Made by a program: the position numbers and the translations under genes. From Leptoclinus maculatus (taxonomy: Eukaryota > Chordata > Actinopteri > Perciformes > Stichaeidae): a DNA stretch of 64,000 bases. Numbering within the stretch: the first letter of the stretch is position 1; each line of letters begins with the position of its first letter. The stretch lies in assembly GCA_032191485.1 (NCBI GenBank), contig JAVDOI010000019.1, forward strand, positions 11,129,784 through 11,193,783. Direction: 5' to 3'. This document shows positions 1 through 14,462 of this stretch, in pieces. Under the pieces are notes generated by a model. That model was not told the DNA's origin. It was given only the letters and a program-made list of their open reading frames with translations, and searched no databases.

Positions 1-693
1 ATGTAGTGATACTGTTGTCTTGTGTGGTCAGAATTTAGCTTTAATACTCGTCTCAATCTGTGGATTGGCCTTGAGACAAAGTTAGTTTTGGGTGTAATCT
101 TAAAAAGGCAGTAGATACACGTAAAGTAAGACAAACAGATAGCCACATCACCTGCGTATTAAAGAGAGGAGTTGGATATCCCAACAGTAGAAAACAGAGA
201 AACAAAATAATCTTATAGAAATCGTCCTCCAGTGAAGCACTGCCGTATTTCAAGTATGAAAAAAAAAAATCATCACAAGGCAAGGCAATGTACCGAGATT
301 CAAGAGGATGGAAACGATGATGTGGAAAAGTAAATGGAGGTCACACAAAAGGCTTTTCGTTGCATATATAATTGGCCACGCTGAGAAGAAAAAGGTAGGT
401 ACAAAATGAATGACAACACTTTTTTTTTGGACGGGGTCTAGTGACTGAACAGTGCAGGTAATGATGACAGGTTTCAAAACTAAAACAAATAATTCATGGC
501 TAGTAGACCTCCATTCCTCCCTCCGAGTGCTTCACACAACTGCAGTCTCCCACCTGTAGAGAGCCCCCAGCTAATCCGCACATAAAGGAGGATTTAGAGT
601 GTCCTTTGTGGACAGTCAGAGTCTCAGATGTTGCATCCTGCTGACAGCTAAAGGCGAGGGCGGCTGTTTCTGGTTTGAGGCTTGGAGGAAGAC
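1..693 (-). other. far1: far1 3' UTR (possibly complete)
   Basis: This is non-coding sequence downstream of the far1 stop. No AATAAA was seen on the minus strand. The only candidate poly(A) signal is the variant ATTAAA (complement of TTTAAT, 40-45), close to the left edge, so the UTR may continue outside the window. A short A/T-rich patch lies at 257-268. Confidence 0.6.
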
Positions 694-856
694 TCAGTTG
701 GTTATGGTGCTGGATGCGCGGAAGTAAGAGAGGAACTTGAAACAGAGGCTGACCACAAAGTACCAGATGTTTCTGGCCATCTGGGAGCGAGCGATAAACA
801 CCCTCCAGATGAAGACGACCAACAGGGTGTTGAAGGTGTAGCGGATGTTCCTCAAT
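694..856 (-). CDS. far1: far1 last coding exon with membrane anchor (residues 462-515)
   Basis: The acceptor is CACTTTCCCAG. The exon encodes LRNIRYTFNTLLVVFIWRVF, then IARSQMARNIWYFVVS and FLSYFRASSTITN, with stop TGA at 696-694. Two hydrophobic stretches flank a basic ARSQMARN turn, which is the peroxisomal tail anchor of Far1. Confidence 0.95.
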
Positions 857-3800
857 CTGGGAAAGTGAGAGGAGGAATGAGACACAGAGATGATTATAAA
901 ACATTAAAAATAGCATGAAGTACATGCGTTTATTATATTTTATATAAAAAGAGAGATTGACAGATTGGTAACTTTCTAGTCCTGTTGCATATATGCTTTA
1001 TTCTCTTGTTGACTTACTTCCTCAGATGCTGTCTGGCAGCAGGAATGTCGGACATGTCTTCATTCAGGACGTACTTCTTGGTGCCGATGCAATAATTCTC
1101 GATGTACTCGGGCCAGTTCAGCTGGCGCACATCAAAGTTAAATGTCTGCAAGATAGAAAAGATGGTTGGGAGGGAGTCGAGACAAAGACAAAATCAAAGC
1201 AAACTGTTTTATTTGTAATTGAATAAAAATGTGAAATTCCCCTCTTCATCACTAGATGGAGCAATAGACTCCCTAATGATACCTGCATCAGATACTGTCA
1301 GATGAAGCAAATATTGTTCAGACTGGATCAAACAATCTGGTTCCTAAATAAGCTTAGAAGGTGGAAAATGTAGCCCAAACTGGCAGCGTGTTTGTGGATA
1401 CGCTTACCTTCCGGTCCTCCGGGGTTAGCTGGCTCATCAGCATGCTCATGTTCTCAGAGTTCCACTCCCAGTCCTGGCTGCTGAAATACTCCAGCAGGCC
1501 GATGGCCTTGTGCAGACGATTGAAGATGCGCATCATCCTAGAGCGAGAGTGGGGTCAGAGGTTACGACACACTCGAAACTTCTCTGTAGATTTCAAGTGC
1601 GACCGATAGCTGCGAGTCTTACTGCGGCTTTTGTCCAGAGAGACGCAGGACGAGGTCGTAGATGAGGGCAGGGAACTTGTGGCTGACCAGGATCCAGTAC
1701 TGGTTGATCAGGTAGTTGGAGGTGATGTTGGCGTTGGGCCTGCGGAAAGCTTGATCCAGCGGGTTCCTCTTGAAGGACGACATCACATGGTGCTCTGCAA
1801 AATGGGCATTGTTTAGGGGATAAATTAGACAGCAAAATAAAGTATTTATCTCTGAGAGGCAAATAGAAAATGTACTAGTTCAACTACCTAGTTCAAAAAG
1901 ACTCTTTTTACCAACTAGGTGAAAAGAACATTACATCTGCTGTACAATAAAAGACTTTTAACTGTTTCCTAATGCAAAGTGCCAAAAAAATAAAGTTTCA
2001 ATAAGTTTAAAATATGTTTTATTGTGCAGTGGATACTTTTTTTCATCCAGATCGTTAGATGAGGATTTTAAAAAGCCTTCAGCGGTAAGATTTCAAGATC
2101 CCCAGTTATTTAATTTTGGGCAAATCCAAAGCGTAGCTGTGTGACTGGAATGTAATGGGGGCACAAACTAGGGCGAGCCTTGCTTTAAAAGTCAGCGGAC
2201 ATGTGGGGATCCCATGATCCTTCTAAAAGGTCCTTTAGAGCAACTGCAAATAGTCTGAATTATCAACATCCACTGACCAGGAACAATGAAATGGGTAAAC
2301 AGAAATATTGCAATTTCTATACAAGGATCTTGACTTCCAGGAACCATTAGCTGGCCTTAATGATAATGTGATTTTTGGGGGGGGGGGGGGATCCATCAGA
2401 AAGCAGCCACACAATGACTTCGCCCCCACTGGGCAGCACAGACGGCCCCCCCTCCTCCTCCTCCTCCCAGAATCCAGCAGCAGCCATCCACCGACACAGT
2501 GACCTCACACATTACATCACACACGCCAACCACAGGCCTTGCACCGCTCGTTTCCATGGAAACAGATATGCAGGGGTTGCAGGGGCCAAGCGACGACCAG
2601 ATCCGAGCTGACAGCCAGCTGTGGCCGGGCCCCTTGCAGCCTGGAGTATCGCCACAAACCCCCCCCAAAAATGGGCAAGAGTACCCACAATTCTTTGCTA
2701 GCATCAAGGAGCTGGATCCTCCTTCTTTACTTGTGTTTTAAATTTCAGGTGGCATCTATTGTTTTTTTGGTCTCATTGTAATTTGTGCTCCGTTGCTACT
2801 TCTAATTTGGGCCAGCGAGATAACAGTAAACGGTTCCTCTTTCATAACTGAGTTGCAGTGATGAGACCTAATCCTGCTACGAGCCATCTGGTAGCAATTT
2901 CCTCGGTGAAGGGAGCATGTTTGCTAATCTGAGAGGAAATGGGGTTAAAGAGGGTCCCTTTGTCATCCAGCCAGCCTGACATCCACAGCTCTCTAATCCC
3001 ACTGTATCTGATGACCGCTGGGATGGAAACAATGAGACTTTTCACCCTCCATGTGGAATTTCATCGCTACCTCATTTATCACAAACCATAAAAGCTCTGA
3101 GCTCTAGCACCAATTCATATCAACTGCATCAAAACACACCTCAAATTTGCGTGACATGAGTCGGGTAGTGATAATAATAAAAGAAACCATTGTAGTATGA
3201 TTTAAATGTCTATAATCTCACGTACATTTTAACTAACTTAAAGATTTACATGTGGTTACAGACAGCCTCATGCAAAAAGTTAAGGGATCACCAATGTCAG
3301 TAGGATTCATCCTCTGGGGACCACGAATGTTCATGACAATCATCATTCTGTAGTTGTTGAGATATTTTGCTGGATAAGTGAAAAGTTTAACCTGCCATCT
3401 TCTGTCTCTTTCCAGCAGGTGGCAGACACTCTCCACAACAGCCCCGACCACAAACAACACAAATATACGACAGGCGACGTCATGTCACAACGCTGGAGTA
3501 TTGATTAGAGACGATGAGCAGGACAACAATATTGTGGGATGCCGACAGGCGCAAAAAAAAAAAACCAGCTCTACAAATATCCGCCTGCAGCGAAAGGGTT
3601 CTATTACCTTTAAGCAGGACAACAAACAATGTACCTACCAATCTCTCCCCAGTGGAACGGGTTGATGCCGCCGGAAGTGCAGTTGTACACCAGAGCTGTT
3701 TTAGGTCTGCAAGGTGTGAGAGAAGAAGGTCATAATGAAGCCAATAAAAACACATATCAGTCTGTATTTTCTGGACTATTCGAGCATCAAGCTATAAAAC

Positions 3801-6800
3801 TATAGTGCTATAAAAGTGCAACGGTGATTGTTGAAAGCATATTAATCTGAGACAACACATGCAGACCTTTAAAAGAGTGCTGATAAGGTACTGAATATAC
3901 ATTTAAGCTGGAAATCTGAGGGATAACTAAACCTTTTAACCAATGCGGAGTCAATACTTAACTTTCATTTGTCTGTTTTTCTGTTTTCCTTCTGAAAAGA
4001 AGTACAGGTTGTCAGGGACATAAACACTGATATAACCACATAACAGTTGGTGATGTTGATGTATTATTACATTTGTCAAAACCCAATGTTTTTAGTTCTT
4101 TTGTATCTTTTTATCTTATACCATTTGAGAGTGGTCTGTTCAGCTTTCCTTAAATATTCTGTCCAGCATTAAAACTGACCCCAGTCAAGGGAAGTTTGTG
4201 AGTAAATATATGTGCCAATCCAAAGTGCCTTAAACCTGCATTATTTTTAATGTCCACCAGGGGGCGACTCCTCTGGTTGTATAGAAGTCTATGAGAAAAT
4301 GACTCTACTTCTCTCTTGATTTATTACCTCAGTAAACATGAGTTTATGGTCTCATTCTCTAAGTTTCAAGTCTTCTTCAATACAGCACGATGTTCATTTA
4401 GTAAATTATGGTCCATATGGAGTATGCTTTAGGGCTACTTTGTGATTGACAGGTCGCTACCACGACGTTGTCCAGTCGGGGATTTGTCCCCGTTTTCGTC
4501 TTTCAAACATGTTGAAACTTTGCTTAAAATCCAGCATGAGCTTTTACACAAGTGGACTCTTGGACTCATCTCATGGTATCTTTCTTGTAAAACGTTTTAT
4601 TACTTGAGACTTTAAGTAATAAAGGTGTTTGTTAAACTTTAATGGCTTTCTGTTATAAGACAGTGACACCAGGTTTTTATTAGGCTGAAGAGTGTGGCAC
4701 TGACCTGCGTTCAGCGGTGTACCAGCCAGCAGCCAGCGTGAGGTTGATGACCACGTCCACGGGGATCAGGTCAGCCACGGCGTCGTTGTTGGCTCTCATG
4801 GTGCGCAGGATTCCCTTTCCAGCCTGATCACAGAAGCACAGTTAGGACTCCAAAACGTGTCTGTGTGTTTAAAAGCTTTGAGGTTTAAGAGTTTTAACGC
4901 CATCACTTACAGCTATAAAGACTCCACTCGGCCCGTTGAAGTTGTCGATCCAACCCTGAGGTGTAAGAGCAGAGACAACGTGTCAATCCAAATCAGATAC
5001 AACATTAAGTTATCGATCCTGACAGCAACACATATGTGGTAATTAAGCGCGGAATCAGCTGTTCGGGGTTTTGTTACTTCCTGTGTTGGGAGAACAAGGG
5101 ACGCTGGGAAGCACTGATTGTCGACTTCAATTAGAGAGCATTAAAAATAGATGAAACCACTGGTTACAGACTGCTGCAGTTTCCAACGTGTTGGACAGGA
5201 GAGCGATTATGCGGTCGAGGCCGAGGCTTCTCCAGAGTCTAATAATACGCTCTGGTGCAGATAAAGTGCAAGCCAGAGGTGTTTTTATCAGCACTACAAT
5301 GTGAGGATGGCTTCATGCCCGACTAAAATGTCAGATAGATCTCTGAAGAGATAATTTGCATCATATTATACGTTGGCTATATGGTCAACATCTGGAGAAA
5401 TGAAGCCACAATCTGACAGAACTAGATGCATATTCTGGTTGTAAACACACCACAACACAAACGTATAAATAGGCAGTCCCATCCCTCCCCTCCTTTGCCT
5501 CACAGCGCCTACTGACACGAGCTGCCAAGGCGATTGCATGGCCAAGCGTGAGCGAGGCCTTTTGAAGAGTCGCTGCCAGGCCGAGCTTACAACGGAAGGC
5601 TGAACACAGAGCCAGGATCTGCCGTCAAGAGTCCCGGCGCACACGCACAAGGCCCACATTTCCCTGACGCCAGACAAACAAGGACTTCCTTGTGTTTTAC
5701 TGCTTATTTAATTAATGCAGCATCATCATCTGTCAGCGCACTTTTGATTATTTCACGAGAACGTCGAGAGCGACCTTGAGCATCTAAAGAGTAGCTCTCA
5801 TCTTATTGCATACAACAGTTAAACAAGCTCAAAAGAATGACCTAGAAAGCAGAATCAACTACAGCAATTCAAGACACTTCTTCTATGATCTCTAAGCAGG
5901 TTTATGGACATTAATTCACGATGGACGAAGTGTAAGTCTCACTGAATCTAAAAGAGAAAAGGAGGATCTTACTCCGAGAAGGATCAAGAGGTTTTCTTTC
6001 TTTGCCTCTATTTTTTCCCTCCTCACAATTTTAAAACCTCTGCAGAAGAGCACTCGCAAACAAATCCAAGGTTTTCATGTTTTCTCATGTTGCAAAAAGG
6101 TTAATTTTGTAAGATCAGTAGGGAAAACAGGCCTCTATTTGGATTCATGCTTGATTTTTCCTTGTCCAAGTTAAGTCTAGGGTTTGGTCCTTTAAGATCA
6201 CAAAAATGTTACTTAATATGAAGACTACAGGTTATATAACAGTTGATATTCTTTTTATTTACTTCTTGCAGTAAATGCAAAGTGATTCAAATCCTGTGAA
6301 ATGCAAATGTTGAAGATGTCAGGATGCAGCACCTGCAGCGTGACTGAAAGCAGCTTAAATCGTGGAAGAAGTGCAACTTCCAGAGTCTTAAGTCCTCTAC
6401 ATGGCCTTTACATGAACTTCTCTGCACTCTTCAACCTCCCACCCCTAACCGACAGCGTATCTCTGCCCTCGGTGTCCCGTTTCAGCCCTCCTCACCCCCC
6501 TCAACTCCCCCTCCACAACAGCTGTTTGAGTTGACTGACTTGGTTGGATGACACAGGACTTCTTCAGCCAAGATATTAACCGATTTGTTTGAATCGTTGG
6601 CCGCTAGAGATAAAACCCACAGGGGAGCTGCACTTACGATCAATATCTTATTTCCATTTACTACAGGCATATATTTCAGTACAATGTGTAGAGGTAGCTC
6701 TGTAAGAGGAAAAGACTCACTGGGAAAGGCTCCTTCCAGCTGGCTCCCACTATGGAGGGTCTGATGATGGCGATGTTGAGCTTGTCTTGCTCTTGCTGCA

Positions 6801-9040
6801 CCAAGTACTCGGCCAGGGCTTTGGTGTAGGTGTACGTGTTGGGCCTGTCGCCGATGAGCCGCGGCGTGATGTCGCGCACGATGCCGTCATCCATCCACCT
6901 GGAGACAGACATGAAGGGCTCGGTCAGAGAAACGCAGCATGCATTGTGCTGTTGATTTGTGTATTATTATCATTAGTAACTATGTGTTAATGTGTACAGA
7001 GATCAGCTTTGACTGAATTAGTCTATAATCTTCTGGGCCGTCAGATTACAAGGTCAGATTATTATTATTATTATTATCAGTGTCTGACAACATTATGGAA
7101 AGGATACTGCAGAGAAATAAAACGTCTGTCTTAGTTCTGTAAGAGTACATAAAGTGTAGCTTAGTTTTATCTCAGAGATTATCAATGTCATGGCTGAATA
7201 TTTAGCTTATTTCGACGATGTGGGTGCGATGCAAGAATTCAGAACGAGACGTCTTCGAGCGAACAGACAGACCGGATAAAGAAAAACGTTTTATTGCTCC
7301 TTAGGGTCCTTTCCATATTGTTGTCACACATATACTAACAATGTAAACCTGTCAGCTGCAACAACAAGCACTTTTAGTGGACGTAAATGATGGCGAGGAG
7401 TTGCCCCGAGCGATTACATTACAGCCCGTCTGCAGCTTTCTCCCTCGATAGTAAACCAATTTCAAAAACTGTTGTCTCCATTAGTCACTTGGACACAAAC
7501 GCATGTGAAAATAGGATACAGGCTGAAAAATAGCAAAGTTACCCTTTAGGAAATCATGAAAATACTGCTGTAAACTGTGGCATCTTTCATCAAACAACAC
7601 GTCTTATAAACTCTTTTCAGTATATTATTGGTCTTCAGAAACAGTGTGCTTGTTCATCATATCCCGATAAGATATGAATCAAACTGAACTAAAATTGATT
7701 ACATGCCCTCAGGGGGGAGAAAAAAAACCCAGCCCTTCCTCCACTCACTCCAGGGACTCGATGAGTTTCTTGGGCTCGACGGGTGGCGGGTAGATGACCT
7801 CGTCGATGTGCTTGCGGTTGCAGTTTGCATAGGCGGTGGAGATGTGGACGAAGGCCTCGAGGTGGTGCATCTGCTTGGCCAGGCTGAGGAGCTGCTGTGT
7901 GGCGATCACATTCAGCTGCAGGGCGTGTCTGCCGGAGAGAAGAGAGATGTACAGTTAAATAGTGTGTGTGTGTGTGAGAGAGTGAAAGGTCTGTGTGTGC
8001 TTGAGATTAAATGGGTGTGTTCTCCGCTTGAGGGTTCGCATGCAAGAACTTTTCATTCCGATGAGAATTTGCAGGCTGGTACGAATCTGCAGGACATGAT
8101 GATAAGCCGGAGCAGAATGACAGGACACGATGGTCAGACATTAAACCAAACCGGGAGAGAGAGAGGGGGAGGGGGACATCTGCTCTCCTCCTTAATAAGT
8201 CTCATCATTATTTTCACTGAACACGGCTTTCAGCTCACACCGTCACTCATCAAGCCGTGAGCACTTCAGCAAACACTCGAGGTAGAGTGCATGCCAGATG
8301 TAGTAATTAACCGTTAACACCTTCATATAATCTTATTTCTACATGTCTGTAGGTTTTTCCTCCTGAAGTACTGAGTGTGTTTAAATTGCAAAGACGATTT
8401 TGAGCTTTGTAAGTAAACTGACCTGACAATGCCGTCGCATTAGAGACGCTTTCATCAAACCGCACGTTCTTGATTCCTCCATAAATGACAAGATTGCATT
8501 ACACCGTGTGATGAAGTGTGCATACGCAGAGCGGGCAGAAATAGAAACAATCAAAAGATGTTTTTTAAGAAGACCAAGTAACGTGGCGAAAGAAATATCA
8601 GCTGTGGACAGAATGACCCTCGCACACATGACCGAAAGCATGATCTCCCTATACTATACTTATCCCGATGACTATACGATTCAAAATCAAGAACACCTCT
8701 ACACCAGTATCACGAGGAAGAGGAAGAACAATTATCCAACTCTTGTCCTGACATTGATTACAGAGGCACAATGAATATAAAAACATTCTCCCAAAGAAGT
8801 CATAAAATATAGTGTTTCTGGTTTTATCCTGAATGGTGCAGCTCGAACCTCATGTGGCCAAAAACACCAACACAACTTTCCCTCCATCAGTTGGTAAACC
8901 TCCTGCATTCAGCAGTAGATCTGTGTCAGCTCTGGAGTGGAAGTGCACCAGCATTCAGAGCCCATTTTAGCTCGAGGCGACAGTAAGAAATACTGAGGGT
9001 CAGTTAAACACAGAGACTGTGAGATAGAGTGCTTCTCTGG

Positions 9041-9079
<39 letters not shown>

Positions 9080-11305
9080 ACAGGAGGTTGGAGAGCGTGT
9101 GGTGGGCGACGGGTCCATCGTCATGAATCCGATGTGGTCAGGTGGTGCCGGCTTGTTAGCGGCAGCACAGATAGATGCAGAGTGGTGACAGTAATAGGGA
9201 GGGTGGTGTCGGTTGTGCGTGGGCTTGTCGTCTTCCCACCACCTTCTGGGACCACATGCAGGTCGCCACGCCATCAGGAAAAGATGGACGCGCCGCTGTG
9301 CCCCTTCCTGTATCCGACTCATCTCCCTTCTGTTTTTGCTGTTATGTTCTGGGTGAAACTAGAGAACTACAAGGTACCACCTCAAAGGATCATTTTATTA
9401 TAACTTTATTACATCTTGGGACATTGTTTATTATAGTAATATTCTACTCAACAGACTGTGTACGCGTCCGTTACAGAAGGAATACCCAAATAACATCCGT
9501 GTTTTAAATAAGACAAATGACCCTTTAAGTGTGGATAAAGACCAGCTGAGATGTCAGCCGCTGACTCAGTCTTCTGACTTATGCCTACGAGGCCGCCGGT
9601 CGTTGCACACGAGTAATGACTCCGAGAGATGACACAGATGGGAGGGACGAGAGAGAGAGAGAGAGAGAGAGAATGTGGGAGTGAAAGCTAGATGAAGAGG
9701 GGTGAGAAGGAGAAGGAGAAGGCCACTTAGCGAAACAGATGGAAGGTGAAGCAACAGAACGGGAGAGATGGGAGTCAGAAGGCAACAGACGGGACAGATA
9801 GAGATGTGATAGCAGCAGCGGATCGATATATATATAACGCTGTGAGGAGTGAAGTGCAGCAGCTTTAGCCTAACTGAGCAGTCACTCAAACCTAATGAGT
9901 GTCCCGCCTCCAAACACACAGCAGTTCAAACACCACCTCTAACGTGAGCAATCCACCTCCACGCATGCACGAGAGACTTCAAACACAGTACATGAACGGC
10001 CTCATTCTGCTGACATGTTTCTTTAACGAAATTTGATTTTGTCTGTGTCGATCACACAAGCTTTTTGTGCACAATGTGAATAAAGAAGGAATCGCCTGTC
10101 TGACTTTATGTATTTATAACGGTTGATTTCTCCACATCCCCATCCTTACTTCCTCTTTGCTTTAATTAAATAGAACAAGAGTGCAGCTTGTTCGGCGAGC
10201 TGCAGATCCTCTGGAGTGACGTCTCACAACAGGAAGTCCCGGTTACCGAACAATAACTAGATGTATAAATGATCTGATTCTGTAGCTGGTAGTGGCAAAG
10301 AATTTCAAATCAAAAGGGTTTCAAATATATCTTTTTGTGGGAGAAAGCAGCAGAATGCAGATATGAATCAGTGAGTGGATACAGAGAATGTTTTTGTGTG
10401 AAGGAGGGATGGTGAAGAGTGCGTGAGGGTGTTTGTGTTGATGCATTGACGCGGCATGTGATCCTCACTTGAGCGGCTCGTCGAAGCGGATGGTGGCGGC
10501 GCAGTGGAAGACGACGTTGATGCAGGCGGAGAGCTTCTCAACGTCCTCCGGGCTGATGGCGAGGCCGGGCTGCGTCAGCTCGCTGCTGATGGGGATGATC
10601 TTCTGGTGGAAGTCGGGGTCGTCCTCCCGCACTCGGTCGAAAAGCTGCCAGACAGAAAACACACCAAGAGAAAGATAAGCTTACACGGCAACATCTGCAG
10701 CGCTCAAATGATGCAGGACAATAGACAGCGCAACAGACTTTAATGCCACTTATATTTATGCCCTTATTGCGCAAGAGCTGGAGGGGAGATCGACTGTTAA
10801 AGCTGACACATCCAAATGATGCATCCAACATTGTCACGAAGCTGTCCTGCTCATAGAGGCCACTAATTCCAGAGTGCTGTGAGTCGAAGGCGTCCTCCCT
10901 GATGAATGTCTAAGAAAAGAAACGCACTCCCTGTTGTATACATAATGTATACATAGTGCTGTGCACACCAAGACATACATCCAACAACGTGAGACTGAAC
11001 ATTTGCTCCACTGTTCAGTGGAATCTGAGGGGAAAAGCACAAGCAAGATGAAACGCTTATGTGTGAGGTTTGGACTGCGAGGAATGATTTCAGCGCAAGC
11101 AAATGGATCATCCCTCAGGTTAGAACTGCCCGATGACGACAAGTGTGCGAGTACTCGTATGCTCATGCACGACATATTCTACACGAAGCCCTGTTTGTGT
11201 GATATCATCCCACCTTTCACACAGCTGTTTGCTGACTGAGGGCTGCAGACGACATTCCAACATGGAGGGGGAAAAAGTCGTCTCGATTTACCAGCTCATG
11301 TCTCT

Positions 11306-11362
<57 letters not shown>

Positions 11363-12290
11363 CCCTCGCTGCCTGACACCCCGGTGCACCTTGCAGAGCG
11401 CTAAGCACCCCCTTATGTGTGCACTGTCCGTTATGAAATTGCAGCTCTCTGTGTGTATGTGTGTGCGTCAGCTGTCCTAGTACACAAGAGCACTCTTGCT
11501 GAAGAGGACAGATGTTGAATTAAACAGCTTCAAACAGCTGTTTACATCCATGTTCTGCTTAGCCATCAATCTATTGCTTCGTGACGCTGCTCTCCAAATA
11601 CCCAAACGCCATGTCCTGATGTAAAGCATGTGATGTCATAACCAAGAACAGTTCCCAACTAGGGGAGAGGGGTGCATGCGATGCTTTCTGCATGACAGTG
11701 CAGCACTGTTTTCATTATGTAATGCAAAAAATAGTAGTGCTTTCCCCCCCTCTGCTTGAGGCCAACAGCTTGGCAGTAACAGAGACCTACATTCTGTAGA
11801 GTGACAGTAGAAGAAGAGATTGAATGTGCTGCTTTCTTATAAACATCTTTATAAATTGGTAGGGTTGGGCATTATGTTGATATTATTTGGATGTTGTAAT
11901 ATTGTAATATGGCATGCGTGTTGTCTTTTCCTGGTTTTAAAGGCTGGATTACAGTAAAATGAGTCACTTTCTGCAGACTGTTCTATTATTTGCTTTTACA
12001 CACTTAGTCAATATATCGACATTACTGATGATTATCAAAAGTCTCGTAAAGCAAATATTTTGTGAAGGCACCAACAGTAAACTATGGAAGCCCATTCCCG
12101 CCAGCAAAAAAAAAAAAAAAGATCACTAAAAAAAAAGAAAAAAGCAAACGCACCTTGAATAGAATGTTAAGCAAGAAGCAGCTCTGGAGTATAAAGAATG
12201 AAACCAATGTGGCTGAGGTGGCGACCAATAAACAGCAACTGGAAACATCTTTTTTTTTTTTTTTTTTTGCTGACAGAGAAAAAGTAAAAA

Positions 12291-12338
<48 letters not shown>

Positions 12339-14413
12339 TTTTTGTGAATTCATTATAATTTTTTTTTTTTGTGAATTCATTTTTTTCTTTTTTGTGAATT
12401 CATTATTATTATTTTTTTTGCTGGCGTGAATGGGCTTCCATAGTTTATTGGTCGCCACCTTGGTCGCCACATTGGTTTCATTCTTTATACTCCAGAGCTT
12501 CAAGGGTGCGTTTGCTCAGTACAATCCATGTGAAACATCATCTGTATTTCATGTGTTGTAAAGCCACGTTTTAAAGAAGTCTTCAATGTACTCACAATCT
12601 ATTCATATGTCATAGCTGCTTCTATGACTGTTGTGTTAAAGTATCTCATAATTTCGACTTTCTATAGCAACTGGAAACATCTGGTCAGTGTTATGGTTAC
12701 AGATGGATGCACCAAAAGTTTATTTTTTTTTTTTTTGCTGGTGGAAAAAAAGTAAAATAATAAAAAAAAAAAAATTATTAGAATTATTATTATTTATTTT
12801 GTGGGTGGATTTTTTTTTTTTTTTTTTTTGTGAATTACATTTCTTTTTTTTTTTTAAGTTACTATTTTTTTTTTTGTGATCTTATTTTTTTAAATTTTTT
12901 TTTTTTAGTGATCTTATATATTTTTTTGCTGGCGGGAATGGGCTTCCATAGTAAACCCTCCCATATCGTCTCTATATTGATAGAGGTTTTTTTCTCCAGC
13001 CCCGTAAACTTCCCCACTTTACTGGATGATTCACAGAGCTGTTGATGTCATGTAGTGACCTCTGTTCAACTTCCTCTTGAGGAAGTGTAGCTTGGCAACG
13101 CAAAACAAACCACCCAGACATTGGCAGCGGCCCGTCGTGCACAAAACCTTGTGGGTTGCATGACGAGGATGTCTAAAATGTAAACTCCTCTGACAGCCCT
13201 GATTATGCTGCCTGTCCCATACCGTATCTGTCAGACACACATGAGGTGAAATAGTTCATTGTGACAGAACGCTGTCATAAACGTGACCAGCCAGGTTGAT
13301 ACACATCACCAGCTAGTCAAATGCTGATTTTACGTGGGGAAAATATTAAATGCCACACGTGTGACTCACTCATGATGTTTGCAACTGCTACCAAGACAAA
13401 ACACCAGAAACAGCAGAAAGGAAAACCTCCTCAACACTGCAACGAGAAGTGTTGACCACAATCGTAGTTGTCATACTGTGTTTAAAATAGAGCAGGCACA
13501 ATAAGTTATGATTTAATACAAAGAGTATCTGGCAATATCATACGGCTGCCCCCTCAGAGTCGATTATTAGTCAACTAATCTGTTGTTTGGTAACACTGTG
13601 ACATTCAGCATAAAAAAAATTACTAAAGAAATATTAGTCCACTAAGACAAAATTGGCCGATTAGCAGACTCTGATTTCTTAAGTCGATTTGTTCTTTTTA
13701 TTGTGACAGTGTAAAATGTTAGCAAAGTTGAATTATAGAAAGACCCTGAGGGGAGAAAGTGCATCAGGGTCAAAAGGGCGAATGAGGCCGTTGGATGTGG
13801 GCTACAGAGCGCTCTTTGTTATGGGCACAAGCAGAGAATGGCATTGTGGGATCGTTCTGTAAAAGGCTCTTTTCTTGTGCCAGCCTTCCATCGCTCGCTT
13901 TGACCGTCGCACCCTTCTCCGAACCCACGGGGCATTCAATGAGCAAACTGCCTTGTGCAGGAATACAATAGTCCACCAGTTTGCCGTTCCTCAACACTCT
14001 GCAGGGAACGGCCGTGGTGATGTTTAACCACGAGTGTTTTCGTAGTACATCTCGCGGTCAGTCAAACAGAGTCATGGCCTTGAACCAGCACAGATAAAGG
14101 TGGTCTATAAAGTCAGTTCTGTGAATGACTTTTCCTTCGCTTAAGCTGAAGAGGTGGCTTTTACATGCGGCCACCATTTGTCCTTTCTCTGCTCTGGAGA
14201 CTGTCATCTCTTTCCCTGAGGGCAATAAATCTTCCATCAACAGTGCTTGAAGCAGCATTTCGTAAGACTTTCACAGAAACCCAACACTAATGGCACTTTC
14301 CTTTCAGCCCAGCAACCCGAGATGCCATTCAAACAGCCTCTCTTCTCACTAACTGCCCTTTAACTGGGCTCCACTCTTTTCACAGCCTCCTTCACGCAGA
14401 CCTTTCCCCCGGA

Positions 14414-14462
<49 letters not shown>

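Larger units (their letters stand above)
857..4910 (-). other. far1 small introns between coding exons 5 and 11
   Basis: These are the introns 857-1017, 1146-1407, 1538-1622, 1795-3638, 3707-4704 and 4824-4910. The 1.8-kb intron holds a G run (about 2378-2389) and no exon-like sequence that I could recognise. The 1-kb intron holds an interspersed repeat at about 4255-4570. Otherwise I saw nothing notable. Confidence 0.6.
6899..10468 (-). other. far1 introns around coding exon 3, with microsatellites
   Basis: The introns are 6899-7748 and 7929-10468. Contents include a short (ATT)n near 7,060, (GT)n at 9042-9076, (GA)n at about 9646-9672 and a short (AT)n near 9,825. ORFs here read in other frames across the exon or through repeats, and none resembles a known protein. 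Confidence 0.5.
11862..12987 (+). repeat. older interspersed repeat split by the 12.08-12.95 kb element
   Basis: The left part (11862-12081) starts tagggttgggcattatg and includes cttttcctggttttaa, a string shared with a second copy at 27853-27975. The right part (12952-12987, ccctcccatatcgtctc...) looks like the continuation of the same family as I recall it. The inserted element therefore interrupts this repeat. Confidence 0.5.

Noticed and set aside
7703..8260. A 185-codon plus-strand open frame
   Set aside because: It overlaps far1 coding exon 3 on the opposite strand and then runs into intron. No similarity or splice logic supports it.
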